Source: Magicicada septendecula
Taxonomy: Eukaryota > Arthropoda > Insecta > Hemiptera > Cicadidae
DNA length: 64,000 nucleotides
Assembly (NCBI GenBank): GCA_034769895.1
Contig: CM068372.1
Location: 240,026,343 to 240,090,342 of the forward strand
Reading direction: 5' to 3'
Both the position numbers and the translations under genes were made by a program. Positions 34,386 to 46,909 of the stretch are shown in pieces (the stretch's first letter is position 1; each line of letters opens with the position of its first letter). A model generated the notes under the pieces. It saw only the letters and a list, made by a program, of their open reading frames with translations. It searched no databases and was not told the origin of the DNA.

Positions 34386-36427
34386 CACACGTATACATAC
34401 ACATTATGGTAAGATGCAAGTCATTAGAACCTATGAATGCATGTGTACTGTATTGACATATAGATAGAACTGTACTCACAGCCCTATTCAACTTTGTTAA
34501 TCTGATTTTATTTAAGAACAAGTATCTCATTCAAAATAGTGAGCAAGTTCTGCAGCTTGGGAGCTCACTATCTGTACCTTCATGTGTAAGTCTGTAAAAT
34601 TTAATTTTCTGTAGCTACAGTTACTGTGGACACACACAGGTGATAAGCGAATTTAGTTTCCTAAATTTAAAGACACTAAATATTGAAGAATCATACTGGG
34701 TAAATGTCTGACAGAAGGTGATTAGAGTTGGTGGATTGGTGGAGAACAGCAGCAGAGAATCGTCCAAAATGCTAAATACTTCTTTAGGAGTTCAGGCTCA
34801 TTGATCAGTTGTACCTCTGTTGGATGATGATGCCGACATGTTACACTATAGACTTTCACCATTGTTAAACATTAATTACACACAACGCTTCAGCCACTCA
34901 GAATCAGTGCGTATGTACAGTAACACCACAAAACTGATCTATAATAAAAAAAATTATATATAATTACACAACAAATAAAGTAAAATAAAAAAATACATCC
35001 ATAAATAAAACTTATGAAAAATGTCCACAGACAGTGTTTACACTCATTTCCACAAAGATTCCAGGTGTGAGAGTTCCAGTCTGTGGAAAGTATAATGACT
35101 CTAAAAGCTACAGACCCATGGCCATATTAGCAAGTTGTGTTTATGCAATTAAATTTCCTTTCTTTTTAATTTTTACAAGACATTTTGTTAAATGTTCTGG
35201 TTCTTCAAAAGGCAACCACTGATTATGAGCAGTCAAAATGTTGTGTTAGTAAGTAATTAACATTTTACGTCAAATTGATAGTTTGACTACAGGATATTTT
35301 TATATTGCAGTGTTGCAGTGGACAAGACACAAGTCCTGGCAGCAGCAGATAAAAAGAGAAACCACTTACCGTATTTATTTTTAAACTAGAATGTTAAGAT
35401 TTGTAAAAATTAATTGGTACTGTAAAGTTAAACAGATATTAAGCAGGGCGTAGATTATAGTGGGGAGAAGGTGGGTTAGCCACATGAGAGGAAAGTGTCT
35501 ACTAACACAGCTGAAAATATTGGCCTACTCTTTGAATTATGAATAAGAATAAGACACGTTGTATGAGATGAGTAATCTATTTTGAGACGGATTAACTTTT
35601 TATACCTAGTGTGCCAAAGTTACACTTCTTTAATTAAAGATAAAAGAAGGAGTTATACTGCCTTGTCAATTCACAATTATTTTCTTTTTTCTGTTTTTAA
35701 AACTTTATTTACTTAATTTTCTATTGTCTATGCATTCTTATAATGTTTTCGATTGTTTATTTATTAATTTTTTAACGTTTTTAATATATTTGTTAGTTAC
35801 TACTTTTCATTAGCTTCATTTTTAACTATATTACTAAATACTTTACCAAACTAAATTTTACAGCCCCCCCCCCACACACACACACACACACACACATATG
35901 TAACTTACTTTTTACTAACTTACCGGTACCTAACTTTTTACTAGCCAATTATTCTTATAATTTTAAAATTGTTTTGTTATTCTTTTAATTGTTTTTAAAG
36001 TTTTTACAGTTTAGTATGTCTTATATTTAATTCACTACTTTTTTACCAAGTTACTAAGTACTAAAAATTTGGTTGTAGGTAAGTTTTGATTTTGATTACG
36101 ACACGACCAGACAGTAAACGTGGATATTTTGTAAGACGAAACAAACATAAGACACAACAGAAAGAGACAATGTAATAAAGATTTCACAGAGTTATAAAAT
36201 GTTTAATACTGCCATTATTTTGTAAACAGTGACTTAGCGTGTTGTGTCTGTTGCAATGTTTCTCCAAAGTCGAGCCTAGACATCAGCAATCATATATTTT
36301 GGATGTGTACACTTTATGTACATGTTATGATTCACAAAAAAACATAATAATATATGATTCACATTGCTCTGGCATCTTAATTTGTTTGAATAAATAACAT
36401 CAGTAACAGCCTCGCATGTGAAATGAA

Positions 36428-36458
<31 letters not shown>

Positions 36459-36578
36459 AAACCAGATGCAAACTATCCATAAAGAACAGGAGAGACAATA
36501 TTATTACAGCAATTAGAAAGTAATATAGAGCACATTTACTTAGGCCTACATGCAGTTACAATTATTTTGGTCAGTTCT
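34386..36578. other. Spacer, simple repeats only
   Basis: No supported gene. Contains C10 followed by (AC)n at 35864-35895 and (GT)n at 36429-36456. Confidence 0.55.
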
Positions 36579-37270
36579 TCACCCTACTAATATTTCCGTC
36601 ACTGTTATCACCATTAACCTACTATCACTATCACTCAAATCATCTTCACTGCTGCTATCCCGTCTTATATTAATTTCTAAACGATCTGTTACAGTATGGT
36701 CTGATCTCATGTAGTCATTTTGAATTTTCATGACGTAACATCTTGATCTCCAGTCTGTAGGAGAAATACAATAAAATTCCTTTTTTGCTAAATTTATGAC
36801 ACTCTCTACAGAAAAATGTATGTTTTTTTCTTTTAACGCTCCTTCATGGTTGCCCAAATCAGTTCCATAGGATTAAAATCCGGCTGATAGGGTGGAAGTC
36901 GTAAAACGTAATGTCCCTGGATTGCCAAAGTAGCATCTATTTTAAAAGTTTTGTATGTTGGTTTATTTTGTTTAATTAGTGCATAGAGCTCAGGTTTTAA
37001 CATATATGGACTACAAGGAATGTCATGGTTCTGTAACCAGTTAATCATGTCTGCCTTTTTTGTTAATGATGTTAGAGGTGGATTTATTTCTACATTATGG
37101 CAGGGGCCATTGTCTAATACTATTACGCTATTCTTATTCAAATGAAATGAAACTAAATGCTTCACTTTTGATGAATACTGATGTTTTTTTTGAAAATTAC
37201 ATACACAATAATCTCCATTCCGGCTTGGAGAAAACTAAGCTATATTCTCTGTTGACGCATGCCCATTACA
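36579..37270 (-). pseudogene. Tc1/mariner-type DDE transposase, wide D-E spacing, fragment
   Basis: The minus strand reads NKNSVIVLDNGPCHN (second catalytic Asp), then a winged linker, then HYVLRLPPYQPDFNPMELIW with the catalytic Glu. There are about 82 residues between the Asp and the Glu, unlike the 34 of classical Tc1. This recalls the DD82E type of the IS630/Tc1/mariner group. A frameshift near 36845 separates the C-terminal part (VESVINLAKKEF, DWRSRCYVMKIQNDYMRSDH). The first ~250 residues, including the DNA-binding domain and the first Asp, are missing or beyond recognition. Confidence 0.8.
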
Positions 37271-39377
37271 TAACCTGCACCTTTAGCACGAAAACAGTTG
37301 ATTCATGTCTACTGAATCTTACTGTACTTGTGCAGTTACGTGCCCAACCACTGATATCAGTATCACTTTTTATTGATATCAATAAGTTTCATGTTGTCAT
37401 CAAAATAAGGAAAACAGACAGGGTGTTCAGTAAATGCGATGGTATAGACTAAAATAAAATAAACAATTTAAAACATGAAACAAGTACATCCAATAGCAAT
37501 TAGATTAGATAAAATGTGTTGTATTATTTAATGTATTTAAGCAGAAGATAATGAAAGTGATTTCAGTTCAATTCGTCTGTACCTATGTGTCAAAATCCTG
37601 AGACTATTGTACAAGATGTAGGCTGTGTTGGCATAGGTCAGTGGGGTTAGGTAAGTAGGTATTGGTTTTATTTGTTTATTATTTTTATTGAGGTGGAAAG
37701 TTTTCAACTAAAGCAAAACCACCTTTCCTAATCTTATTCTTAAATATTTAAAATGGATTGCTACCATTTGTCCAAATTCAGTGCATGTAATATATGGTAA
37801 CATCTGCTGGTGTTTTTTATGTGTGGAGGTTATGTATATAAACTGGTTGTGGTTTTATTTATTACTTTTATGAGTGGCAGTGTTTTATTAATTCACCAAA
37901 AACCAACTTTCCTAAGCTTTCAGGAATCAGTCTGGCAAATCAGCATCTAGATGGAATGTACCAATTGTTAAGGGGGAGGGGTAATGCACAAGTACAAAAA
38001 ATTAAAGTTTAATTTAAATTTATCATCCTTCTAGTAAAATTTGATACCTGAATAAATAAAATGTACTTAGAATATTTTAACAAAACTATTGTTGGAACCA
38101 TAGTACAGGCCCCAACCAATGAAAAGATTAGTCACTAATGTGGGGTATCAAGCTCACATCACTGTCATTAAAGTGTTTGCATTGATTTCAGTAACAAGTA
38201 ACAGACTATACAGGCCACACTTTTTCCTGTGGCTCTTGATTTGAGTTCAGAATTTTGTTTGCAATAACTACAGGAAAGGACTTTCACACTAAATGTGACT
38301 CTTCTGTTGAAGTTAAGAACATTCTTTTTTATCTCATCTATAATATTATTAACATCAAAATAGGGTTTGGCAAATACATGTATAGACCTACCTGTTTATT
38401 AGCCTTCAACTTGTCTGCAAGAGCTTAGTTAATTTTATCAATTACTTGATAATCCTGGTCAGTCTGTAACCGTCTATTACACATAATAGTAGATTAAACA
38501 TGATTTATTTGTTAATTATTATTTTGTAAAGTTAGTTTTATGAATATTCAAATACAGATTTAAGAAAACCACACAGACATAGATCTGGAAGTCAAGTAAG
38601 TAAATTAGTCTACCTGGAAGGGAAGAAAAATAGAAACGTAAGTCGTTTGATTTCCATTAATAACCCTGTATATTATTAGTCTACTTCTATCACTTGTTTC
38701 TATGGATCTGTCTTGACAATTGAACAAGGAAGTGTATGCGTTTTAAATTGTAATGGAAATATGGCTAGACATAAGCAGACATACCCTGAGTTGTAGAAAA
38801 GTCTTTGATACAGTTTAACAAATATCTGATTATATTGGGTAAACACGATCATGAAAAAAGGAACAAAAATATGACTGGTACATAGAAGATGAAGAACAGC
38901 TTTAAAGAGTTTGCATCCTATTAAGATTAAAACCAACCAATATCCAAGAGAATTAAAAGTCTTAAATAAAAGATCACAGTGGAGGTGATAGATGTTTATG
39001 GATCACAAGTGTGGAATGTATATAAAAGAAATAGGGAAAGGTTAAGTTCAGTTAAAATTGGGTGCTGGAGGAGAAGTTGTAACTCAACAAGTGGCTAGTC
39101 ATGGTTGGAAATGATGATATAAGAAGGTGAACTGGAATGGATATAAATATTACACGAACAGTCGAAGTTAAGAAATAAAATGTTATTGCCATCTACATAA
39201 AGTGCCTGAAATGAAGAGTTCTAAGCAACTGTTGAATAAACACAACAAGAAGAAGTAATGGTAGACCATAAATTTCCTGGATCAATGGCATATAAACTGT
39301 TATGAAAAGCAGGGGCCTTCAAATCACAGGCTGTGAAGACAGAAAATGTTGGCGGATATTGAGATGTAGCAGACACT
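37271..39377. other. Spacer, no gene recognised
   Basis: AT-rich; short open frames such as 38700-38936 have no support. Nothing further seen. Confidence 0.5.
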
Positions 39378-40437
39378 GAAGCCTGTATCACACTATGCTA
39401 CTTAACTAGTCGCTACTAAATACCTGCTACTGCATTTTATGAGTATTTCTATGGCACAATGTTTTTAGGTAGTGGTTAGTACAGCAAAGTACATAGTTGT
39501 GTAGATTGGTTTGATGTTAAAAAGTATTGTGCAGACTGTCATCTGTGAGTGTGCGACATAAGGCTTTGAGATATCTGTTGCTGATTAGTGTTAGAGCTTT
39601 GTAAGGAGCTGCTACATAACATCAGGAACAAAAATAAATGCATGTTGGTTCGGGAATCGATATGTAGAATGAATAAACAGGGAACTTCAACAACACTAAT
39701 CAGAGAGCTGGCAATTGAGGACCCCCAATCGTACCACATTACATCATGCGATTAGCCTTACCAAAGTTTCAAGAGTTGCTAGATTTAGTGTCACTAAATT
39801 AAATTTGCTTTGTATACGTCTTCTGTGGTGGCACTATGCTTTCAGAGTGTTTAATTTTATTCAGTTCATTATAATAAGCACCAAGGAGTGTTTTAATTTT
39901 GTTTTTTAAAGCATCTCCCTTTGCTGGTAATCAGGGAAGTTCCAGCTCATCTTGCAAACAAGTGAAAGCAGTTTTATCGCGTCATATTTCAGATACTCTA
40001 TGGATGTAATGTCCCACAGATAATCATATTTTCTATATATGTTAAGGAATGTAATTATTTAATCACCTGACCATTGTAATGAATCACTCATTGTACATGT
40101 AGAAATAGAACACTCAAAAGGCACATTACAACAACAAAACCAAAACAAATGCAGAGACAAACATGTGATGACAATGGAGACGCTACTTCACTGCTACTGC
40201 ACTGTCACACTGGGCGACTGGGGCGCTACTCGGTAGTGGCTAGTGAGTCATATGACCTCAGGGTCAGCTAATGGCTACTTAGTAGCGCCTTAAGTTGAAC
40301 ACGTCCAACTTCTCTAGCTACAGATTCTTCACTCGCCTACAAGTGCTAGTAGCTACTTCCATGTCACAATAGGCTATTTAGTAGCCGCTACACGAATAGC
40401 GGCTAGTGAAGTAGCATAGTGTGACATAGGGTGACAG
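39378..40437. mobile_element. Harbinger-like non-autonomous element
   Basis: The left end GCCTGTATCACACTATGCTACTT and the right end, inverted, GCCTGTCACCCTATGTCACACTATGCTACTT match apart from an 8-base difference. The similarity goes inward as repeated GCTACT/CGCTACTA motifs. The ATxACACTxxGC-rich ends recall PIF/Harbinger elements. A short minus-strand frame (39739-39539) with LFLMLCSSSLQSSN could be a relic of the transposase start; that is weak. No full transposase. Confidence 0.6.
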
Positions 40438-40639
40438 GCATAAAATAAACTGGACATATTTGTTTTTATAAACCATCCAGTTGAAATGGTCATTTAATGG
40501 TACAAGAGAGGTTAAAATTTGATTTGGAACATAAATCAGTAATGATACTCATTTATAAAAAGCTAAGTGCTAAAGAATAACAGAAATTATTTTAAACATT
40601 TTATTTGCCTCCAGAAACGGTTAAGACTATAAAATAGGT

Positions 40640-41235
40640 TAATTACCTGCTGTCGCGTTTCTCTGAATCCTAATTACGGGATTACTCGAGTTTCGACACC
40701 AATGGTGTCATCATCAGATCCAATATGATTAAGGTTAAAACATCATTTATCGATGTATATTCATCTCGTCAAATAATAAAAAAAAAACACATACATTGGA
40801 CAAAGTAATAAATAATTAACATATATTAAAACGAAATAACAATGAATGAAAAACAACATGCGGCCGTCATGAACCTGTACAGGAACGCTCCCACGGTAAA
40901 ACTAATCAATGCCGGCTTGAAGTTCGTTCAATTTTATCGATCTGATATAGCTGATTTCTCGTTCTATATGATCGATTCTATTAAACAAAATATTATTTGT
41001 ATGTACTGATTTTTCATTTAGGACGCGATTGTAATCCTCCTTTATAGCTTTATATATCTCGAACCGTTCGAGAGTGTCTAGCCTTAGTGATTTCTTACAT
41101 TTATGTAAGACATCTAAATTATCACCAATACTCTTTATGTTATGGTCATGTGAGCTTAAATGTTCAGCAAATGTAGATTTTTCTACAATCAAGGAAGATA
41201 AGACTCTTTGATGAAAGTGCCCTTTTTGCAAAAAT
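40640..41235 (-). pseudogene. Penelope-like element 3' fragment
   Basis: The minus frame 41231-40902 has KSTFAEHLSSHDHNIKSI and then SLRLDTLERFEIYKAI, the GIY-YIG C-terminal pattern ('S.fA.H....H' and 'le..eI.k'). After the stop comes a 3' tail with CTGATGATGACACCATTGG and TCGAAACTCGAGT, typical of these elements. Truncated at its 5' side; no reverse transcriptase. Confidence 0.75.
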
Positions 41236-42600
41236 ATGACTGGTGGAAGAAAAGTACTGAGGTTGATTGTTATGTAAACTTTATTTAAATTTAAAATATG
41301 TCTCTATAAATCTTTTAGTTATTTGCTTTTATTATAATGAACAATGATTTATATTAATAATACTATTATATCAAGAGTAATAAAAATTATAATACAATTT
41401 TACACTGTAGAGTTTGTAATTTAAAGTACCTAAGGATGAAAATTTGTGCGCAAAAAATATCACTCCCCTGCTAGTAATATAACCCAGTATGCTGGTGTCC
41501 TAGCTTTGTTCTCAGAAATGTGGCCAACCCAGTAAAATGGTTATTAATAGTTTTACAGGGTTTTGACTATTCATTCACAACTGGTGTTTTTTAATAATGG
41601 CTTTTAGAAGAGAGTACATAATTATAATATACAGAATGAATGTGTAAACTTATTGACCATGAATGTGTTACCCATAGATTACCATAAAACTCAGGCATTA
41701 GGTTTTGCTTCCCAATATATCGTGATTTGTAAGAAATTAAAAATTCCACTACTGAATAAAATTAATTTGAACTCTGTGATTTTCAAAATCCGCCAAAAAT
41801 CAATGGAAACTCGATTATAACTAAACTTATTTAATTACATATTTGGTTGTATTCTGTGACTAAATAAATCTTGTTTGCATTATAAGCCATTTCGCTCGAC
41901 TTTGATTTCATGCGTTTGCTAAACATTTTGCGTCTGGAAGAAAAGGGACTATATCTTCTGTTTGTGTACACCTTGTTGTTATTTATGCGGTGAGATGTAA
42001 TAATTTTATACTGTAACGCAGAAGTAGTTAGACGACTGTTTACCTAGATCTGACTGTAGACATTGTTCGGTTATTTATTCATATAATTACGCCGCGTAAT
42101 TTACGTGTCAGATTATGCCGAAAGACTTTTAGTTTCTATGTTGGAAGCTATATTGTTTGTATGTAGTAAGTTTCGCATTTCGCATTGTGTGATTTGTATG
42201 GCACAGAATTTGAATAATGTGTTAATATGGTGAATAGCATCATTTGTATTTAGGCCTACATATTCATCAATTAATTATTGTTACCGTGCTTTCGAAAAGT
42301 TTATTACCTGCAGCGGTATATTGAATAGTCTATGTTAGTGAAACTAGCAGCCGTAGTATACTTACGAACGTCTAAGGTGATTTACTTGTTTAAAGACAAC
42401 TGGACGTTAGGTTAGGTGGAAACCGAGTAGAAGAGACATTGAAGAATGTATTCTATTCGCTATGGTGGAAGTAACGATAATAGTCATTGATGGGTATGAA
42501 GTATAATTACGGATAATTTCAATTATTGTAATATAATGCAGACTCATCAAAAATTAATTTCAATTCGGATGTGGTTCTTCGTTGTGTGTTGATGACATTT
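41236..42600. other. Spacer, no gene recognised
   Basis: AT-rich sequence without coding support; holds one TAGGCCTA octamer at 42251. Confidence 0.5.
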
Positions 42601-42604
42601 ATCC

Positions 42605-43286
42605 GGGTCAATCCATTTGAAATCACCCAATTTCAGATTAAAAGGTTGCTGACAAAATTTATTATTTTTAATTTTTTTACACAAAGTTGTACTATATTCA
42701 GAGAGTAGAAAACAAGCGTTCACTCATTTTTTAGATGTTCAGTTTTTTTTTTTTTGAGCAGCCATTTTGTATAGGTGCGTTAGCCTATTTTGCACTTTAC
42801 AAAGGTTTGCGGTAAACTCTGTAGCTCCTTTATTTTTGAAGGTATTCATTTCAAACAAAAACCATTTTGAAGAGAATTAAATGTTGAACATTTTATGTCC
42901 CGTGTACATTTAAGCCTACTGCACTACAAATGCCTTAAAAAAATTGTTGAAAGTTAAAGTTTTAAAAACGCAAATTGTCATTTTTGAAATTAAAAATTTT
43001 AAAGAAAAACCTAAGACTCACCTTTAATTTTTTTTCTAGATATAGGCTCCATAGTATACTACTTGCTGAAAACGTTTGATACCTGAGAGTCTCATCCTTT
43101 TTTCTTTATGGGTCTTCAAACATTGCGATTTTTCTAAAATCGGCTTAATTCAACCTGAAATATCTCAGAAGGAACACACTTGAAAAATCTCAAATTTTCA
43201 CAATACAATCTTTATTTGAGTAATAACAAGTGGTTAAAATTTGATCACTGAGACTTTACTAGTTTTTGAGTTATAACTTTTTTTAA
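42605..43286 (+). repeat. Left terminal inverted repeat
   Basis: Contains CATTTTGTATAGGTGCGTTAG, CCATAGTATACTACTTxCTxA and TTTTTCTAAAATCGGCTxxATTCAACCTG in the same order, inverted, as the right arm. Confidence 0.9.
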
Positions 43287-43554
43287 GTAGTGAAATCACA
43301 AGAAGTGTTGCGATGTGCAAATATAAAAACTGTGTTGTAAATCTAAATAATAAATTAGTAACATTATCCTAGTATATATTTTTATTTATACAGTTCACAC
43401 TTTAAACAAACGCACAAACAACTATTAATCCTTCTTTTTTATCTGTCTTAAAATGTAATTGATGAAAAAAGTTGACTGATTTCTGTACAAAGGTTTTCGC
43501 TGATATTGAAGCTTCGACCTGTAGCAGTTGTGAACTCTATTGGTGTTAGTTTCC

Positions 43555-44880
43555 TTAGGACCTTACTAATTGGCAGTCAAACTTTGTCATCTTTTTGGAG
43601 ATTTGGAAAGAAGTTCTGCTGGGGCCATGTGGATGAAAAAAGTGAATAAAAAGATCGTTGTTTTCCTCACTTGTTTCTTCAGTTATCCTGTTCCACCAGT
43701 TCTTGTCGTAAATGCAAGCTACTGTATCTTGTATTTTCAATGAAAATATACTTTCTTCTGGAATTTCTGTAGTGCTGCAAACAGTAAACTCTCCTGACTG
43801 TGAGTATATATAACATATGATTTTTGTTTGAGTTAGAGGTACAAATCTATGAAATGACCTTGTCTGTGGAATTTGCTTACAAGAATCAAATCTCCTCTGT
43901 AATTTCATGCTGTTTGATTCCACTTTTTCTGATGGTACATAAATAAAATGGATGCCTGATACATTCTCAAGGCAAAACCTGTACATTTCCTCAGCTGTTA
44001 AATGTGGTACCACCGATTCCGTCACACGTGTTTTTCCCATGTGAGGAAGCAAACAAATCCACTCAACGTCAAGACCAAAGTCAGTTTTATGGTGACAAAT
44101 GTTGGTAAAGTTTTTTTTATTCTTGTATTGGCTGCTGGCACCATCACTAAAGTACACAATTTTTTTACTGCTGGTGCTACTTTCTTAACTTCTTCAGCTA
44201 AGTATTTTTGAAAAGTGTGTACAGCAGCAGTATTGTGGTCCAAGTTGTCACTAATCACACATAAACTCTTGCAGCAAATCTTATCATCATCATTTTTCTT
44301 ATAATAAAACATATAAGGGAGTAATGTTGCTTGAGGATTGGACCAATGAAAACTCTTAATTTCGTCTTGTATCACGAAAGTGAAATTATCAGCAAAATCA
44401 CATAGAGTTATATAAACATCTTCTGATAAGTTTTATTTCAGTTCTTTTAAGTAATTAGACTGAGCTTTAGAAATGAAGTGATGTTTTTTCAATGCTACAG
44501 TTTTTCAATTAAGTCCTGGAGAAATTCGTCAATTGGCATGAACCGAGTGATAAGCTCTGCTTGATCGGTACTAAACCATTGTTTAAAAGTGACATCATCA
44601 GGAAAATCATCAGTTTCACTGCCTAAACGTTCAAGGAGGAAATCCTTTCGTGGACAGAACTGACATTCATCAAGCATACAGTCACTATTTTGAGAGTCAC
44701 AAACCAGCAAATCTATTAAATCTTTGTAATCTGTGTTCAGTTTTGCTCCTTCTACCGCTTTTACAATGATCACTAATGCAGTAGTTGGTTGGATGGTGGG
44801 GGAGTCTACAAGTTCAGACTTGAATGCATTGGCAGCTACAGCACCTACTGGTTGAGCTACAAGTTGAGAATTGAGTGGAA
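43555..44880 (-). pseudogene. Probable transposase of the long-TIR element, broken
   Basis: Reading down the minus strand: an acidic start (LIDLLVCDSQNSDCMLDECQ), with a possible zinc site CxxxxCxxC; ITLCDFADNFTFVIQDEIKS; SNPQATLLPYMFYY; then CVISDNLDHNTAAVHTF with Asp; then about 30 residues later IVYFSDGASSQYKNKKNF with Asp, followed by NICHHKTDFGLDVEW and PHMGKT. The SDN...SDG arrangement fits a DDE/RNase H-like fold, but a third acidic residue is not clear. The same protein pattern occurs in many uncharacterised arthropod and cnidarian proteins (one was named cc8L18.2 from a bracovirus). It lies in three frames, with breaks near 44495, 44430 and 44150 (A-run) and a likely deletion after MGKT. 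Confidence 0.75.
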
Positions 44881-45203
44881 TGTGTATTGCTCAACTCCCA
44901 GAGAGTAAACAAGGTGATTTTTTTGTATTCTTTTGAATTTTGGTTAAACAGTAAGCTAAATAGGAGACTACTTTATAAAGTGCGTAAGCTCAAAAACTAA
45001 ATAAGACAAAACAGCGTTTATTTTTTAAAAATTATTTCCTTAAAAACATAATTAAGAATTAGTTTGTCCCAGTAAAATATTACAATAAAACAACAGGCAC
45101 AATTGAACTGAAAGTCCTTTTATTGTTGTTTTAATACATAACATATACTTTAGTTGTTATAATGAACAATACGTTTAGTTGCTAATAAACCGAATTTCAC
45201 CAT

Positions 45204-45878
45204 ATAAAAAAAACGTAACTGAAAAACTAGTAAAGTCTCAGTGATCAAATTTTAACCGCTTGTTGCTACACAAATATAGATTGTTTTGTGAAAATTTGAA
45301 AATTTTCAAGTGTGTACCTTTTGAGATATTTCAGGTTGAATATAGCCGATTTTAGAAAAATCGCAATGTTTGAAGACCCATAAAGAAAAAAGGATGAGAC
45401 TCTCAGGTATCAAATTTTTTAGGAAGTAGTATACTATGGAGCCTATATCTAGAAAAAAAAATTAAAGGCGAGTCTTAGGGGTTTCTTTAAAATTTTTAAT
45501 TTCAAAAATGACAATTTGCGTTTTTAAAACTTTTAACTTTCAACCATTTTTTTAAGGTATTTGTAGTGCAGTAGGCTTACATGTGCACTAGACATAAAAT
45601 GTTGAACATTTAATTCTCTTTCAAATGGTTTTTGTTTGAAATCAATATCTTCAAAAGTAAAGGAGCTACAGAGTTTACAGCAAACCTTTGTAAAGTGTGA
45701 AATAGGCTAACGCACCTATACAAAATGGTCGCTGAAAAAAAAACTGAACATCTAAAAAATGAACGAATGCTTGTTTTCAACTCTCTGAATATAGTAAAAC
45801 TTTGTGCAAAAAAATGATAAATAGCCTAAATAAATTTTGATAGCAACCATCATTGGTTGATTTGATATGGATTGACCC
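45204..45878 (-). repeat. Right terminal inverted repeat
   Basis: Inverted partner of 42605-43286, ending ATGGATTGACCC before the ATCC duplication. Confidence 0.9.
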
Positions 45879-45882
45879 ATCC

Positions 45883-46757
45883 ACAAGCTAAAAGAATTAC
45901 TCGATTGTACGTTAAAATATCTTCCGTTACACTAAAAAGTTACCAAGGTTTCCTGTTTACTTTTTATTTCCGTTTTAATGTCTGAATTAATAATTCCAAC
46001 TTTCATATCAGCATATATAAATGACAGACTTTTTTCAGGCCTGCATATGCTGTAAGCACAACACAATGTGTAGACTAAGATTGGAGGTTGGTAGCTCTAA
46101 AGGTACCACTAATTTAATGTATGTGGATTTAACCAGTAGAAGAGTGCATTATAAATGTACTGAAAGAAATGGCATAGTCAAATAGCCTATTGTTATACAA
46201 CATACAGGACAAGTTTAAGACTAAATGTAATATTACTATAGCTTGCATAGCCCACACCTGGGGAAACATAACCTCACCTTGCCTGCATAACTGACTACTA
46301 CCATAAGGTGACTAATAACTATAAATATGAAATAATGAAACATACAGATATTCAACAGAATACGGAAAATTGCTGTTAGTGTAAAGTATCAGTAGATGAA
46401 TATATTTTTAGGCATGTGAATATAAGTAAATATGTGATGATTTCTCAAAACTATGCTTTTGTGATAATGTTTTCACAACGATTCAATCCACATTAAAAAT
46501 TGAATTGTAGTTACTCAGGTTAACGACAATTTGAAATGACAAATGAATTTTATTACAGTTCTTACAAATGAAAACAAGAAAATTATGATGCTCACTATAT
46601 TATTATTGAAGCAATGTATTATATAATTTGTATTGAACTGAACTAAAGCAAATAAAACTTTTTGTAGACTTCCAAAACAAAATAAAACTTTCAGATTCTG
46701 AACACTTTGTTTAGACATTATTGTCAGTATATGTTTTATGTATGTAATACCCATTTT
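45883..46757. other. Spacer, no gene recognised
   Basis: AT-rich, nothing supported. Confidence 0.5.
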
Positions 46758-46872
46758 ACTTCCATGTTCCTTAATGAAATGGAAGTATGGTGATGGCAAA
46801 AAAAATCGTGTTCGAGATTATTGCAGATTCTGATTGTACTACACTCAAAACATGAAAATAAGTCATTTTTCG

Positions 46873-46909
<37 letters not shown>

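Larger units (their letters stand above)
42605..45878 (-). mobile_element. Unclassified DNA transposon with ~675-bp terminal inverted repeats
   Basis: Both ends start GGGTCAATCCAT (inverted) and stay alignable inward for about 675 bases, with small differences. ATCC directly precedes the left end (42601-42604) and directly follows the right end (45879-45882), a 4-base target duplication. A single minus-strand coding region lies between. Length is about 3.3 kb. I do not recognise a named superfamily with this combination of TIR, duplication and protein. Confidence 0.82.
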
